Of a stretch of 36,120 bases of DNA, positions 7,353-16,100 are shown in pieces. The stretch spans positions 1-36,120 of the IMG/VR virus record IMGVR_UViG_3300048814_000010; one strand, written 5' to 3'. Both the position numbers and the translations under genes were made by a program. The DNA comes from a virus. Within the stretch, counting starts at the first letter, position 1. Each line of letters starts with the position of its first letter. The notes under the pieces were generated by a model. It did no database searches, was not told the origin of the DNA, and worked only from the letters and a program-made list of their open reading frames with translations.

Positions 7353-8375
7353 TTACGCGCTGAGGTTGATGATCTCCGCGTTCCACTGCGGAGCGCGGTT
7401 GACGAGCGTCTCGTACTCGTTGATCATAAACCGCTCGCTGTCGTCGATCTTCGCCAGCGGTTGTGAGCCGATGGTCTGAAGCTCGGCGATCTCGATGATG
7501 TTCTCACCGGCGGTCTTCTCGCAGAGAATGAACGCGCTGGTCAGGCCAGCGGAGGGCTGGATGTACCGGGTCGGGACCAGCGGCAGAGAGCCGAAGTCCG
7601 AGTCGTAGTACATGACCGACACGCCGAGCTGACGCTCGACATGCACGACCCCGTCGCCGTTGACACGGACGAACGACTGGAGCAGCTCGTTGAAGAACCG
7701 CTTCTCGCGCGAGCCCAGCACGATGGCTGTCGGCTCGCCCAGGGCGTCGTAGACCTCCTGGATGACCGTGTTGATCAGCGGGATGCTGACCTTCTGGCCG
7801 CCCGCGAACGTGGAGGCGTCAACAAGGATGCCGCCCTCATTCGCGATGATCCGCTGGGTACCGTCGAACTGGAGGTACTCGACGGTCTGGGAGCCGTCCG
7901 AGTTGGTGACCACGTACGGCTGGGTGGAGTCACCGAACAGGAGGGCACCCTCCTCGCACTGAAGAACCGACACGGTCCGGGACTGCTGCTCCAGCGCGAG
8001 CTGGTCCGCGAAGGACCGACCGGCGGAGATCATCAGACCCGTGACGCGCCCGGTCTCGCCGAGGCACTTGACCTGCTTGCCCTTACGCAGGTACTTGGTG
8101 TTGCCGTCCTGCGGGAGCTGACCGTCAGCGTAGAACGAGCCGAGCCCATTCGTCGCCGTTGAAGACGGTGAGCCGAGGCTCGTGCGCTGCGTGTACTCGT
8201 GCGTCAGGCCGTTGGCCTTGACACGGGGCCACCGCTTACGAAGCGGCGTACCCTTCATGTCCACGCGCGTGATGATGCTTTCGAGGTCTTGACGGAGCAG
8301 AGCGCGCTCCGTGCTATCGACCGCCTTCTCGACGTTCGGTAGATCGAACGCCTCGGGGCTTACGAACTCAGCCAT
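7353..8375 (-). CDS. Major capsid protein (HK97 fold, predicted)
   Basis: A 340-residue protein directly downstream of the protease-scaffold gene, with AAAGGA eight bases before ATG 8375. Features of major capsid proteins include an N-terminal helix rich in charged residues (ALLRQDLESIITRVDMKGTP), a central helix followed by 'AIVLGSREKRFFNELLQSF', a 'GDGVVHVERQLGVSVMYYDSDFGSLPLVPTRYI' stretch typical of the A-domain core, and a C-terminal strand pair (EFIELQ-like, then ERFMINEYETLVNRAP). It would assemble with the scaffold and be matured by the prohead protease. HK97 fold is an inference from gene order and these segments; a structure prediction would settle it. Confidence 0.82.
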   Translation of the reverse strand: MAEFVSPEAFDLPNVEKAVDSTERALLRQDLESIITRVDMKGTPLRKRWPRVKANGLTHEYTQRTSLGSPSSTATNGLGSFYADGQLPQDGNTKYLRKGKQVKCLGETGRVTGLMISAGRSFADQLALEQQSRTVSVLQCEEGALLFGDSTQPYVVTNSDGSQTVEYLQFDGTQRIIANEGGILVDASTFAGGQKVSIPLINTVIQEVYDALGEPTAIVLGSREKRFFNELLQSFVRVNGDGVVHVERQLGVSVMYYDSDFGSLPLVPTRYIQPSAGLTSAFILCEKTAGENIIEIAELQTIGSQPLAKIDDSERFMINEYETLVNRAPQWNAEIINLSA

Positions 8376-8398
8376 GCTTGCTTTCCTTTGGGTTCGAC

Positions 8399-8800
8399 CT
8401 ACGCGAGGTTTGCGTAGGCGGGGTGGCGAGCGTTCATCTTCTTCAGAGCGGTGACAGCGTCGTCCTCGTCCTGAATCTCCGTGGCCTTCTCGACCTCGGT
8501 GTCGGTGTGACCGACACTGGACGGAAGTTGACGGGCAACACTCTTGCGTCCCGCCGGGATCTCGTCGATGCGCTTGTTGACGTCGCGCAGCGCGCTGGCG
8601 ATCAGCTCGAAGCCCTCGCCGATTGTCTTCTCCACGGCATCCTCACGCTCCGTGAAGTGGTCGTATGCGACAGCGACCATCTTCTCGACATCGGTGTAGA
8701 CGTCGGGGGCGGTTTCGGGCTCGGTCTTGGCGACCTCTGCCGGGCGCTCATGGTTCTCGACCATGCCCTTCAGCACGTCGAGCGTGTCCTTCAGCGGCAT
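8399..8800 (-). CDS. Nested in-frame scaffold protein (internal start)
   Basis: Inside the protease-scaffold gene, ATG 8800 is preceded by a textbook ribosome site (CAGGAG, six bases before the ATG). Translation from here would give a 133-residue protein in the same frame that contains only the scaffold part: the LDVLK helix at its N-terminus, an acidic helical middle and a basic C-terminal end (ALKKMNARHPAYANLA). The start coincides with the domain border, which supports a real internal gene, as with lambda Nu3 inside C. A separate scaffold supply would allow a high scaffold-to-protease ratio during procapsid assembly. Confidence 0.55.
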   Translation of the reverse strand: MPLKDTLDVLKGMVENHERPAEVAKTEPETAPDVYTDVEKMVAVAYDHFTEREDAVEKTIGEGFELIASALRDVNKRIDEIPAGRKSVARQLPSSVGHTDTEVEKATEIQDEDDAVTALKKMNARHPAYANLA

Positions 8801-9727
8801 GTCAATCTCCTGAGTGGTCTTGGAAGCCGTGTTCTTGGGGTTGTCAGAGGTATTGGTGTCGTGCTCGTCCTCGTTGTCCTCCTCGGGCTGTTCGGAGGGG
8901 GACACCGGAAGGTCCGCTGCGAACTCGTGACCGCAATGCGGACAGGCGAGATGACGCTCGTCCTTCGCCTTGGGAAGCTGATTGTCGTCGTCGGCGTCTT
9001 CGTCGTCCTCGTCGTCCCTGGTCGGATCGACAGACGGGCCCTTCGCGCCCTTGCGCTCACCCGCGTTACGCGGGCCTGAGCCTACGGAGTCCCCGCCAGA
9101 GTTGCCCCCGCCACCACCAACCCATGAGCCGGTAGTGTCCTTCTCGACGTTGGGATCAACCTCGATAGTGAAGTCGTCGTCCGGGGGCTCGTCCTCGAAA
9201 GTCTTGCCGACCGTCTCAGCGAAGCTCACCGAGTAGGCAGGCTTCTGGGTCAGGCAGATGTGCTTCAGGCCGATGTCGTCAAGGACCTTACGGCGCTTGC
9301 CGGTGTCCGTCGAACGCTCGAAGAACGCGCTGCGCAGCTTGCCGCCGACGCTGAAGCCGACGCCGCCGCGCGCTGTGCGCTTCCACGCCTTGTCGGCGAC
9401 CGGGTCCTCACCCGCGGCAGGCAGCTCACACTCGATGAGCAGCTCGCCGGTCTGAGAGTCGTAGTCGCCCTTGGCGACAGCACCGAACTCGGTCAGCCAG
9501 TCCTGGTCGTGACCGGCGGTGAGAGCGATGCCGCCCGCGTTGATCTGGGTGACCATGCCCTTGATGCAAGAGACGCTGCAACGCTCGCCGTCGCGGTCCT
9601 CTTCGACGCCGGAAGCGACGCCACGGATGTACCGCTTGCCGGACGGGCTAACCCATGTTTTTGTAACTTCCCCGGCCACCTCGAAGTCCTTGTCGATCTC
9701 GACCGGGGGTGTGGCTAGGACAGTCAT
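8399..9727 (-). CDS. Prohead protease fused to a scaffold domain
   Basis: A 442-residue protein from ATG 9727, which overlaps the upstream stop (ATGA). Residues 20-175 resemble the HK97-type prohead serine protease: the candidate catalytic His is H73 (ALTAGHDQDWLTEFG) and the candidate Ser is S126 (GVGFSVGGKL). A Gly- and Asp/Glu-rich linker follows (about 180-300), with a single CPHCGH half-ribbon at 262-267. Residues 310-442 are helical and charged like a scaffold, starting with PLKDTLDVLKGMVEN and containing a coil (AVEKTIGEGFELIASALRDV). Protease and scaffold made as one protein, with scaffold also made alone, is known from lambda C/Nu3. The LDVLK motif recurs in the next upstream gene. 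Confidence 0.75.
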   Translation of the reverse strand: MTVLATPPVEIDKDFEVAGEVTKTWVSPSGKRYIRGVASGVEEDRDGERCSVSCIKGMVTQINAGGIALTAGHDQDWLTEFGAVAKGDYDSQTGELLIECELPAAGEDPVADKAWKRTARGGVGFSVGGKLRSAFFERSTDTGKRRKVLDDIGLKHICLTQKPAYSVSFAETVGKTFEDEPPDDDFTIEVDPNVEKDTTGSWVGGGGGNSGGDSVGSGPRNAGERKGAKGPSVDPTRDDEDDEDADDDNQLPKAKDERHLACPHCGHEFAADLPVSPSEQPEEDNEDEHDTNTSDNPKNTASKTTQEIDMPLKDTLDVLKGMVENHERPAEVAKTEPETAPDVYTDVEKMVAVAYDHFTEREDAVEKTIGEGFELIASALRDVNKRIDEIPAGRKSVARQLPSSVGHTDTEVEKATEIQDEDDAVTALKKMNARHPAYANLA

Positions 9728-11637
9728 GCGGTCACCAGTGTCTTGAGCGCGTCGAGGCCGGAGCCCGCGCACTTGTGGGACGGGGCACCCTGCTCAGCCA
9801 GCTCGGCCTCTTTCGCGAGGATATGGCCGCAATGAGGGCACGTGCGCTGCTCGCCCTCGGCGGGCATGTTGTGATCCGACGGCTTGCCGCGCTTCTCGGG
9901 CGTGATGCCCGGATCGCCTTCAACCACCCTGGCCTTGCCAGCGGACTGCGGGGAGTTCTCCTCCTCGATCTGCTTGTCGCTGTGCTTGGTCTCGGGGGCG
10001 TCGAGCTGCTGATCGGTGGAGCCGATGCGGCCCTTCTTGCCGAGTCCCTTCAAGACGTCGAGAGTCTCGTCAAGGGTCTTCCCCGAAGTTGATCCCGACT
10101 GGAGCTGTGCGTGCCTCTGGGAGAGTCCCTTGGCGCACGCCCCGGCGTGGGTCACCATAAAGGTGTTCCCCTCACGGGGGTGCTTGACCATCTGCCCACT
10201 AGCGGGCTTGTGACAGAAGGCGCAGACATCGCCAGTCTTCAAGACATCGAGAGTGTCGTCGAGAGACTTGTCGGTCCACGGCCTTGGCTTGAAGACCTTG
10301 CCCGCGGCTGCGGCGCTATGAAGCCCCTTGGCGCAGTCGTGGCAGACGAGCCTGCCGTCGCGCTGCATCCCGACCATCGCATCCACGGGATTCATCGGCT
10401 TGCCGCAGTGCTGACAGCCGTTGTTGACGATGTGCTCGTTACCTGGCGTGCCGTCGGGCGCGCGCTTGCCAATCACCTCGTGGTCGCGCACGGACGCCTG
10501 ACACGCGGAGCACTTGCCGTCCTCGTTGATCGCGCCACACGGGCCGCCACCAGAACGAGGGCAGCCCTTACGGTGCTTCACGACGTCGGTAGCGCCACCC
10601 TGGGTGGCCGTCTCGGCGGAGGAGACATCCTTCAAGACGTCGAGGCTGTCTTCAAGACTCTTCCAGGCGCTAGCGCCCGCCGGGGCCGAGCTAGACGACG
10701 TAGGCTTGTGCCCTTCGAGCGGCTGGTAGCCATGAGCGCCGAGCACATGACTAACCGAAGACTGGTGAACCGACACGCCACCACTACCGGCCATCGTCAC
10801 GTTCTCGCCCTTACGGGAGCCGATCATCCCCGACTGGTTCGGCCCCTTCGAGGGGTGGTCATAGAGAACCTGGTGGTCCTGGCCGAGCTGAGAGACGTGA
10901 GTCGGAGTAGCCGGGGCCGGAAGACCGTTACGAGCAAGATCCCATGACTTCTTGTAGAAGGAGCCAACCCCCTTGATAACGTCGAGAGCGTCCTCGGCGG
11001 TCTTGAGGTGATCGAACGTGCTGTGCAGACCCGCGGGGGCCTCGGTGCGCGCATCAGGATTGCCGGGACCGTCGCCGACGCGAACGACACGCTCGCCGGT
11101 TTCGGTAGCCGAACGGGCACCATCGAACGCGCCGTGCGCGGTCTCGTTACGTGCAGAAGGCAGCTCCTCAGCGGTCTCGTCCGGGAGTCCCGGGGAATGG
11201 TTGTCGAGCGCCGGGCTGCGGTACTGCAAGAACTGTTGAAGGGACACCTCGACCTCGGAGCCACTGGTGCTCACGGTCGCGTAGTCGTCCTTCACGTTGA
11301 TGACGGTGCCCTCCAGGTTGACGCCGTTGCAGACGAAACGCACCTGTGCGCCGTCGAGAGCGTCGAACCATGTGCCGTGAGGGCTGTCAGGCACCTCTGT
11401 GCGGAAGTCCGAGTCGAACAGTGCGCCGTGACCGACCGGAACGTCCTTCCAGCCGAACTCGTCGAAGTGCTCGCCCTTGAGCAGGTCGGCGTCACGTGGG
11501 ACGCCGAACAGATCGTACAACTTCCCATGAGCGTCGTTGACAGCCTGCTCGCTGAAGCCTTCGTCGAACTGGGAGCCGCCATGCTCGGAACGGCGGGTCG
11601 CCGGGAACTGGTCGAAAAGAAGCCCGTGGTCAGCCAT
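9724..11637 (-). CDS. Multi-zinc-ribbon repeat protein beside the scaffold gene
   Basis: A 637-residue protein of unknown function. Residues 4-95 carry repeated short motifs of the type HG-x-x-FD (HGLLFDQF, HGKLYDLF, HGALFDSDF, HGTWFDALD). Residues 97-137 look like a small SH3-like barrel (FVCNGVNLEGTVINVKDDYA). From residue 210 onward, helical LDVLK-type motifs at about 211, 325, 456, 519 and 626 alternate with Cys/His clusters: CPRSGGGPC with CSAC (359-379), CQHC with CHDC (408-435), CAFCH (472-476) and CPHCGH (600-605). The same LDVLK motif starts the scaffold domain encoded next. Flexible linkers are rich in Ser, Gly and Pro. It may be an internal head protein or a procapsid cargo. Its start abuts the previous stop. 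Confidence 0.72.
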   Translation of the reverse strand: MADHGLLFDQFPATRRSEHGGSQFDEGFSEQAVNDAHGKLYDLFGVPRDADLLKGEHFDEFGWKDVPVGHGALFDSDFRTEVPDSPHGTWFDALDGAQVRFVCNGVNLEGTVINVKDDYATVSTSGSEVEVSLQQFLQYRSPALDNHSPGLPDETAEELPSARNETAHGAFDGARSATETGERVVRVGDGPGNPDARTEAPAGLHSTFDHLKTAEDALDVIKGVGSFYKKSWDLARNGLPAPATPTHVSQLGQDHQVLYDHPSKGPNQSGMIGSRKGENVTMAGSGGVSVHQSSVSHVLGAHGYQPLEGHKPTSSSSAPAGASAWKSLEDSLDVLKDVSSAETATQGGATDVVKHRKGCPRSGGGPCGAINEDGKCSACQASVRDHEVIGKRAPDGTPGNEHIVNNGCQHCGKPMNPVDAMVGMQRDGRLVCHDCAKGLHSAAAAGKVFKPRPWTDKSLDDTLDVLKTGDVCAFCHKPASGQMVKHPREGNTFMVTHAGACAKGLSQRHAQLQSGSTSGKTLDETLDVLKGLGKKGRIGSTDQQLDAPETKHSDKQIEEENSPQSAGKARVVEGDPGITPEKRGKPSDHNMPAEGEQRTCPHCGHILAKEAELAEQGAPSHKCAGSGLDALKTLVTA

Positions 11638-12357
11638 TTACTCGACCTCTCCAATCACCGTCAGGTAGCCCTGCACGCCGGAACCGCCAGCGGTGAGGCC
11701 GAAGCTAACCTCAGCCCCAGGAGCACACTGCAAGTCTATGGGGTTGAGTGTCCCGGCGGCGGCGTTCAACGTGAACTTGCCATCGGTGACGGTGACGAGC
11801 GCGCCGGTAGGGATCGCGCCCCCGTAGGAGGCGAAGATGCTCTTGATCCGCCAGCGCTGATTCGCGCCAATCGGGTTGGCTCCGAAGACGACGGGGGCGT
11901 TGGTGATCATCGCGGCCGTGAACGAGGTCGTGCCGCCCGTGAAGCTCACGGGGATCGCGAGTGTTGCAAGAGTGATACGCCCCGACGTCGCGAGCGCAGG
12001 CACGAGAGCCGCGGCTGCGGCCGCTGAGGCTGCGGTGGCCGTGAACGTCGTCACGACTGTGGCACCGTCAGACTCCAGCTCGATGATGCCGCCACGGTAC
12101 TGGGCGCCAGTCGTGTTCGCGGCGGTCGTGACCGGGTTGGTCAGGAGCGCGCCCCACGAGACTGACGTGCCGGAGAAGCTGCCTACCCCGGCAGCGATGT
12201 CCAGGTCGTAGGCGTGGACCGAGCCGAGCGTGACAGCGCCCCCCGAGACGAGGAACGCCGGGGGTGTGGCGACGCCTGGGAGCTTGGCGGACAGGGTGGT
12301 CGCAACGGCGCTCGTGGTGTCGCCGATGACCGTGTTCGTACGGCCGTATCCTGCCAT
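11638..12357 (-). CDS. Putative virion structural protein (longest paralogue)
   Basis: A 239-residue protein whose middle (residues about 60-165) is closely related to the protein at 6711-7340, sharing 'TTAANTT.AQYR.GI.EL' and a long Ala-rich to FTGGTTSF segment. Its C-terminal 75 residues are unique and end in beta strands (CAPGAEVSFGLTAGGSGVQG). The ribosome site CCAAGGAGCTT lies in a small potential hairpin (GCTC/GAGC) before ATG 12357. It is first in the transcript that continues into the zinc-ribbon, protease-scaffold and capsid genes. A decoration or adhesin-like virion role is likely but not proven. Confidence 0.68.
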   Translation of the reverse strand: MAGYGRTNTVIGDTTSAVATTLSAKLPGVATPPAFLVSGGAVTLGSVHAYDLDIAAGVGSFSGTSVSWGALLTNPVTTAANTTGAQYRGGIIELESDGATVVTTFTATAASAAAAAALVPALATSGRITLATLAIPVSFTGGTTSFTAAMITNAPVVFGANPIGANQRWRIKSIFASYGGAIPTGALVTVTDGKFTLNAAAGTLNPIDLQCAPGAEVSFGLTAGGSGVQGYLTVIGEVE

Positions 12358-12392
12358 TTACAAGCTCCTTGGAGCGTTGAGAAGGAAAGCAG

Positions 12393-12425
12393 CGGTGAGG
12401 CCACCGTGGAAGGGTGACCTCACCG
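12393..12425 (-). terminator. Intergenic hairpin upstream of the head-gene transcript
   Basis: CGGTGAGG (12393-12400) and CCTCACCG (12418-12425) can form an eight-base-pair stem. It sits between the 23-base repeat and ATG 12357 in a 179-base gap that holds no gene I can support. On the minus strand it lies after the repeat, so if the repeat is a promoter the hairpin would be part of the leader; otherwise it may be a terminator. Confidence 0.35.
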
Positions 12426-12495
12426 GCGCTCAGCGTGCTACCACCACGCCGAGCTATAGCACCTGGTACGCAACAAGAGGACGAGTGATCGGTCC

Positions 12496-12518
12496 TCTAC
12501 TGTGTAGGGACAGAAAAG
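12496..12518 (-). promoter_or_regulatory. Copy A of a 23-base intergenic repeat
   Basis: These 23 bases recur exactly at 17247-17269 and were not seen elsewhere. Both copies begin 12-18 bases after the stop of the upstream gene and precede a gene start. On the minus strand the element contains the dyad CTACACAGTAG (CTAC-ACA-GTAG) after a CTTTTCTGTC stretch. A late promoter or protein-binding site is the simplest idea. Confidence 0.5.
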
Positions 12519-12536
12519 CCGGTCGCTCGCTCGCGG

Positions 12537-12794
12537 CTAGCCGCCGAGAATCGCGTCAGCGACCGGATCGTGCGGGACAGGCAGATCGTCGCCGGGGTTC
12601 TTGCGGCGATGCTTGATGCCGAAGTCGTTGGTCGCGAAGCCTGCGCCCTTGTAGATCGTGGCTTTCCAGCCATAGACACGGTCAGCCATCTTAGCGCAGC
12701 GACCGCACTTGACGCGCTCGCGCATGACTCCCGTGATCGGCATGGACACCTCGGTCACATGCCCCGACTTGCACTTGTACTCGTAGACCGGCAC
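12537..12794 (-). CDS. FmdB-like zinc-ribbon protein
   Basis: An 85-residue protein starting MPVYEYKCKSGHVTEV, the typical opening of FmdB-type single zinc ribbons. Ligand candidates are C8 and H12 in the first knuckle (C-K-S-G-H instead of the usual CxxC) and C30/C33 in the second (VKCGRCAKMADRV). The tail is basic and ends in a short helix. Members of this family are small and poorly understood, often called regulatory proteins. In phages they appear among structural genes. The changed first knuckle is worth noting but still allows zinc binding. The intergenic gap after it holds the 23-base repeat. Confidence 0.7.
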   Translation of the reverse strand: MPVYEYKCKSGHVTEVSMPITGVMRERVKCGRCAKMADRVYGWKATIYKGAGFATNDFGIKHRRKNPGDDLPVPHDPVADAILGG

Positions 12795-12803
12795 CTGCGC
12801 CTC

Positions 12804-13181
12804 CTAGCCTGCGGTGAACTGATGCGGGAACATTGCCCCCACGGGGTTCCCGATCCCGTCTTGTCCGTAGCCACGCCACACGTAGACCCCGGCGTTGCGG
12901 ATCGGCAGCTCGGCGTTATAGATGCCCGCCGTCGTCTCGGCGACCAGCATGATGCCGTCCAGGCTAGCCCCAGCCCCGCTGATCGTCAGCGAGCCCGCGC
13001 CCGGAGTTGTGAAGTCGTAGAGCACGAGATTCGGGACCACGACGACCGCGTTGGTGGGGAGTACGTCGTCGTTCGTGAGTGTCGCCGTCTCGGCAAGTGT
13101 CAGGGTCACGACGGTGAACGCCCAGCGGCAGAGCACAACCGAGCCGACAGGGACATCTGGGTCCTGGATGATGGTGGTCAT
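12804..13181 (-). CDS. Hypothetical small beta-rich protein after the fibre gene
   Basis: This 125-residue protein follows the repeat fibre with an ATGA overlap. It reads as an all-beta domain: strands such as VVLCRWAFTVVTLTLAET, NAVVVVPNLVLYDFTTPG and GIMLVAETTAGIYNAELPI, ending in YVWRGYGQDGIGNPVG. I recognise no family. Coupling to the fibre gene suggests a fibre tip, chaperone or accessory adhesin, because phages often place such a gene directly downstream of a fibre. That is inference from position. Confidence 0.62.
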   Translation of the reverse strand: MTTIIQDPDVPVGSVVLCRWAFTVVTLTLAETATLTNDDVLPTNAVVVVPNLVLYDFTTPGAGSLTISGAGASLDGIMLVAETTAGIYNAELPIRNAGVYVWRGYGQDGIGNPVGAMFPHQFTAG

Positions 13182-16100
13182 ACGATGGTCTCCCCGCCAG
13201 CTACGTTGTCAAGCATGATTGTACCTCCGCGGACAGACACGGCCGGACGGCCCGAGCCAGAGACGCCCAATGTTGCCTGGGAGCCGCCGTTTGCGGTGAC
13301 AGGCAACCGCGCGCCAGAGGCAACGGGGACCAGGATGAACCCACCGCCCGTGACCCATGCGGGCACGAGAATGACGGTGCGCGCGAGGTCGGTGACCTCG
13401 TAGACGTAGTCCCCGGCACCGAACGTCTGCCACTCGACAAGCCCGGACGCTGGGGCGACATACAGGTAGCTGCCAGCCCCGGCGGCGGGGAGATAGGCGT
13501 GCTCCGTGATGCTGGCCGTGTAGCTGTAGGCTCCGGTCGCTGTAGCGGTGACCGTGACTACGCCTGCACCGGCGCTCGTGAACGGGTAGTTGACGGAGGC
13601 TACGCCCGGGTCCTGTGTGACCGCGACAGACGTCGGCGTGTAGAGGTACGCCGCGGTCGCCGTGATCGGGATACGCGCGAGCCCGGTACCAGTACCCGTG
13701 TAGCTGTAGGTCGCCGCCGCGGAAGCAGGGACCAAGGCCAGTCCGGTCGCGCCGCCGGTGAAGGTGTATGCGCCGGACGCCGAGGCGGGGACCGTGACGG
13801 TAGCCGTCGCCTGCGTGCTGTAGCTGTAGGTGACAGCGGTACCCGCAGGCACCCGTACGGTGCCGGTTGCCGTGTCGCCGTACAGGTAGGAGCCGGTCGC
13901 GCTCGCGGGAACGTCCACCAGGGCGGTTGCGCCGCTCGTGTAGCTGTAGGCGACAGCCGCGCCCGCCAGGACGTCTGTGGTCGCTGTCGCACTCGTACTG
14001 TACGTATACGCGCCGGTGCCGCTCGCCGAGACACGCACGAGCCCGGTGGCAGAACCCGTGAACGTGTAGGAAACGGTCGCGGACTCTGCCAGAGCCCCCG
14101 AGGAGGTTGCTGTGTAGCTGTACGCCCCGGAGGCGGAGGCGCTGAGACGAACAACGACACCCGTGGTCGAGGCGGTGTAGGAGTAGGTCCCGGGACCGGA
14201 GACCACGAGCGCGACAGCACCACTCGCGCTGTAGAGGTAACCTCCGGCCGCTGAAACCGGAACAACGACCCCCGCCGTTGCGGAAGACGTGTAGCTGTAG
14301 GTGACGGCGGCGGAGCCTGCCGCCCCGACGATAGCTGCGTTGGTCGCGGTGTAGAGGGCGCTGAGGCCGCCGGTTGCGGCCACCACGACCGTCGCTGCGG
14401 CGCTCGGACTGTAGAGGTACGCGCCGGTGGCCGCCTCGGAGAGAACCAGCACCGCTGCGCTAGAGCTGGTGTAGCTATACGCGCCGGTGCCGCTCGCGGG
14501 AACCTGGACAGTCCCGGCACTCGTGCTGGAGTACAGGTACGCGCCGGTCGCGGACGCCGGGACCTTGACGAGCCCGGTAGCCGAGCTGCCATAGAGGTAG
14601 CTGCCCGCACCTGACTCGGCGAGAACGAGGACCGCGGGTACCGTCGTGACGTAGCTGTACGTCGCCGTCGCAGACTCGGCGAGCGTCGGCACACCAGAGG
14701 CGGTGTAGAGGTAAGCCCCAGTGGCACTCTCCGCGAGGATAAGTACGCCCGGGGCTGTAGAGCTGTAGGTGTACGAGCCGGTGCCCGACACGAGCAAAGT
14801 CGGGCTGATCGCCGTACTGAAGAGGTAGGAGCCCGCCGCAGAGGCAGGAACCAGCACGAGCCCGGTCGCAGAGCTGCCGTAGCTGTATGTGGCAGAGCCG
14901 GACGCTAGGACCTTGACGAGGCCGGTCGCGTTGCCCGCGTACAGGTAGGTGGCACTCGCACTCTCAGCGAGAGCTACGGTCGCGGCGGCGGTGTAGCTGT
15001 ACGCCCCGGAGGCTGTGCTGGGGACGATGACCGTGGCGGCTGACGTCGAGCTGTAGAGATACGAGCCCGAGCCGGAGATGAGCAGCTCGATTGCAGCGCC
15101 CGTACTGTACGTGTAGACGGCTGCGGCGGAGGCCGGAACCTGAACGAGCCCGGTGACTGAGCCTGCGTAAAGATAGCCGCCTGCCGCGGTAGCAGGAGCG
15201 CTGACGAGCCCAGTGGCATTGCTGGTGTAGAGGTACGCCCCTGCACCGGTGACCGGAAGCACGAGAGTGGTTGCGCCGGACGCCGTGTAGAGATAGGGGC
15301 CTGAGCCGGAAGCCGGGACATCTACAAGCCCGGTAGCCGACGAGCTGTAGCTGTAGAGCGCAGCGGCGGATGTCGGAACGTCTACGATCCCTGTGGCTGA
15401 CGTCGAGTAGAGGTACGCGGGGGCGGCGGATGTGGCGAGCGCCACGGCGATAGACGGGGTGTAGGTGTACGCACCCGAGCCCGAGCCGGGGATCGTGAGT
15501 ACCGTCGCGGTCGCATTCGGGCTGTAGAGGTAGCCTCCCGAGCCTGCGACAAGGAGCGCCTCCGTAGCGGTGTCCGTGAAGAGAGGGGCACACGTACCCG
15601 AGGCACCTATCCACGTAATGGCCGTGGCTGTGTAGCCGTAGCTGTAGACCGGCGCCGCAGAACCAGAGAGGACGGTCGTGTAGGTGAGGACGACCTGACC
15701 GGCGGCACCCACGCCGCCCGCACTCGCGTTCGCGGAACCCTGCCCCCCACCGCCGCCGCCACCGCCAGGCCCAGCGGGAGTGCTTCCCGCTGTCCCGGAC
15801 GTGCCGCTGTAAGCACCGCCATTGCCGCCAGCGCCGCCGCCCGTAACGGCAGCGCCACCCGCCCCGTTTGTGGAAGATCCAGCGTTACCGGCCGCCGCCG
15901 TGCCACCACTGCCGCCCCCGCCGCCCATCGCGACGGCGGGGTTCTCGACACCGCCAGCGCCACCACCGTGGTGCGTTGTATCCGTTGACCCGGTGCCGCC
16001 AGCCGCCGCCGTCAAACTACCTGTAGGGCCGCCAGCGCCACCATGCGCCGTGACCGTAACGCTGCTCCCTGCAACGGTTGAGCTGCCGCCGGGGCCGCCG

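Noticed and set aside
6141-7466. Long plus-strand open frame of 441 codons
   Set aside because: It is Arg/Gly/Asp-rich shadow sequence opposite two good minus-strand genes with ribosome sites and clear paralogues.
9724-9772. Upstream extension of the protease-scaffold gene to 9772
   Set aside because: The extra 15 residues are Arg-rich and lie within the previous gene; ATG 9727 has an exact ATGA overlap.
13600-14727. Second minus-strand frame inside the fibre repeats (375 codons)
   Set aside because: It is an Arg/Pro/Ser-rich out-of-frame copy of the repeats. The repeat period is close to a multiple of three, so shadow frames stay open.
13387-15667. CRISPR-like array in the fibre gene
   Set aside because: The repeats are coding, diverged and directly adjoining, without unique spacers.
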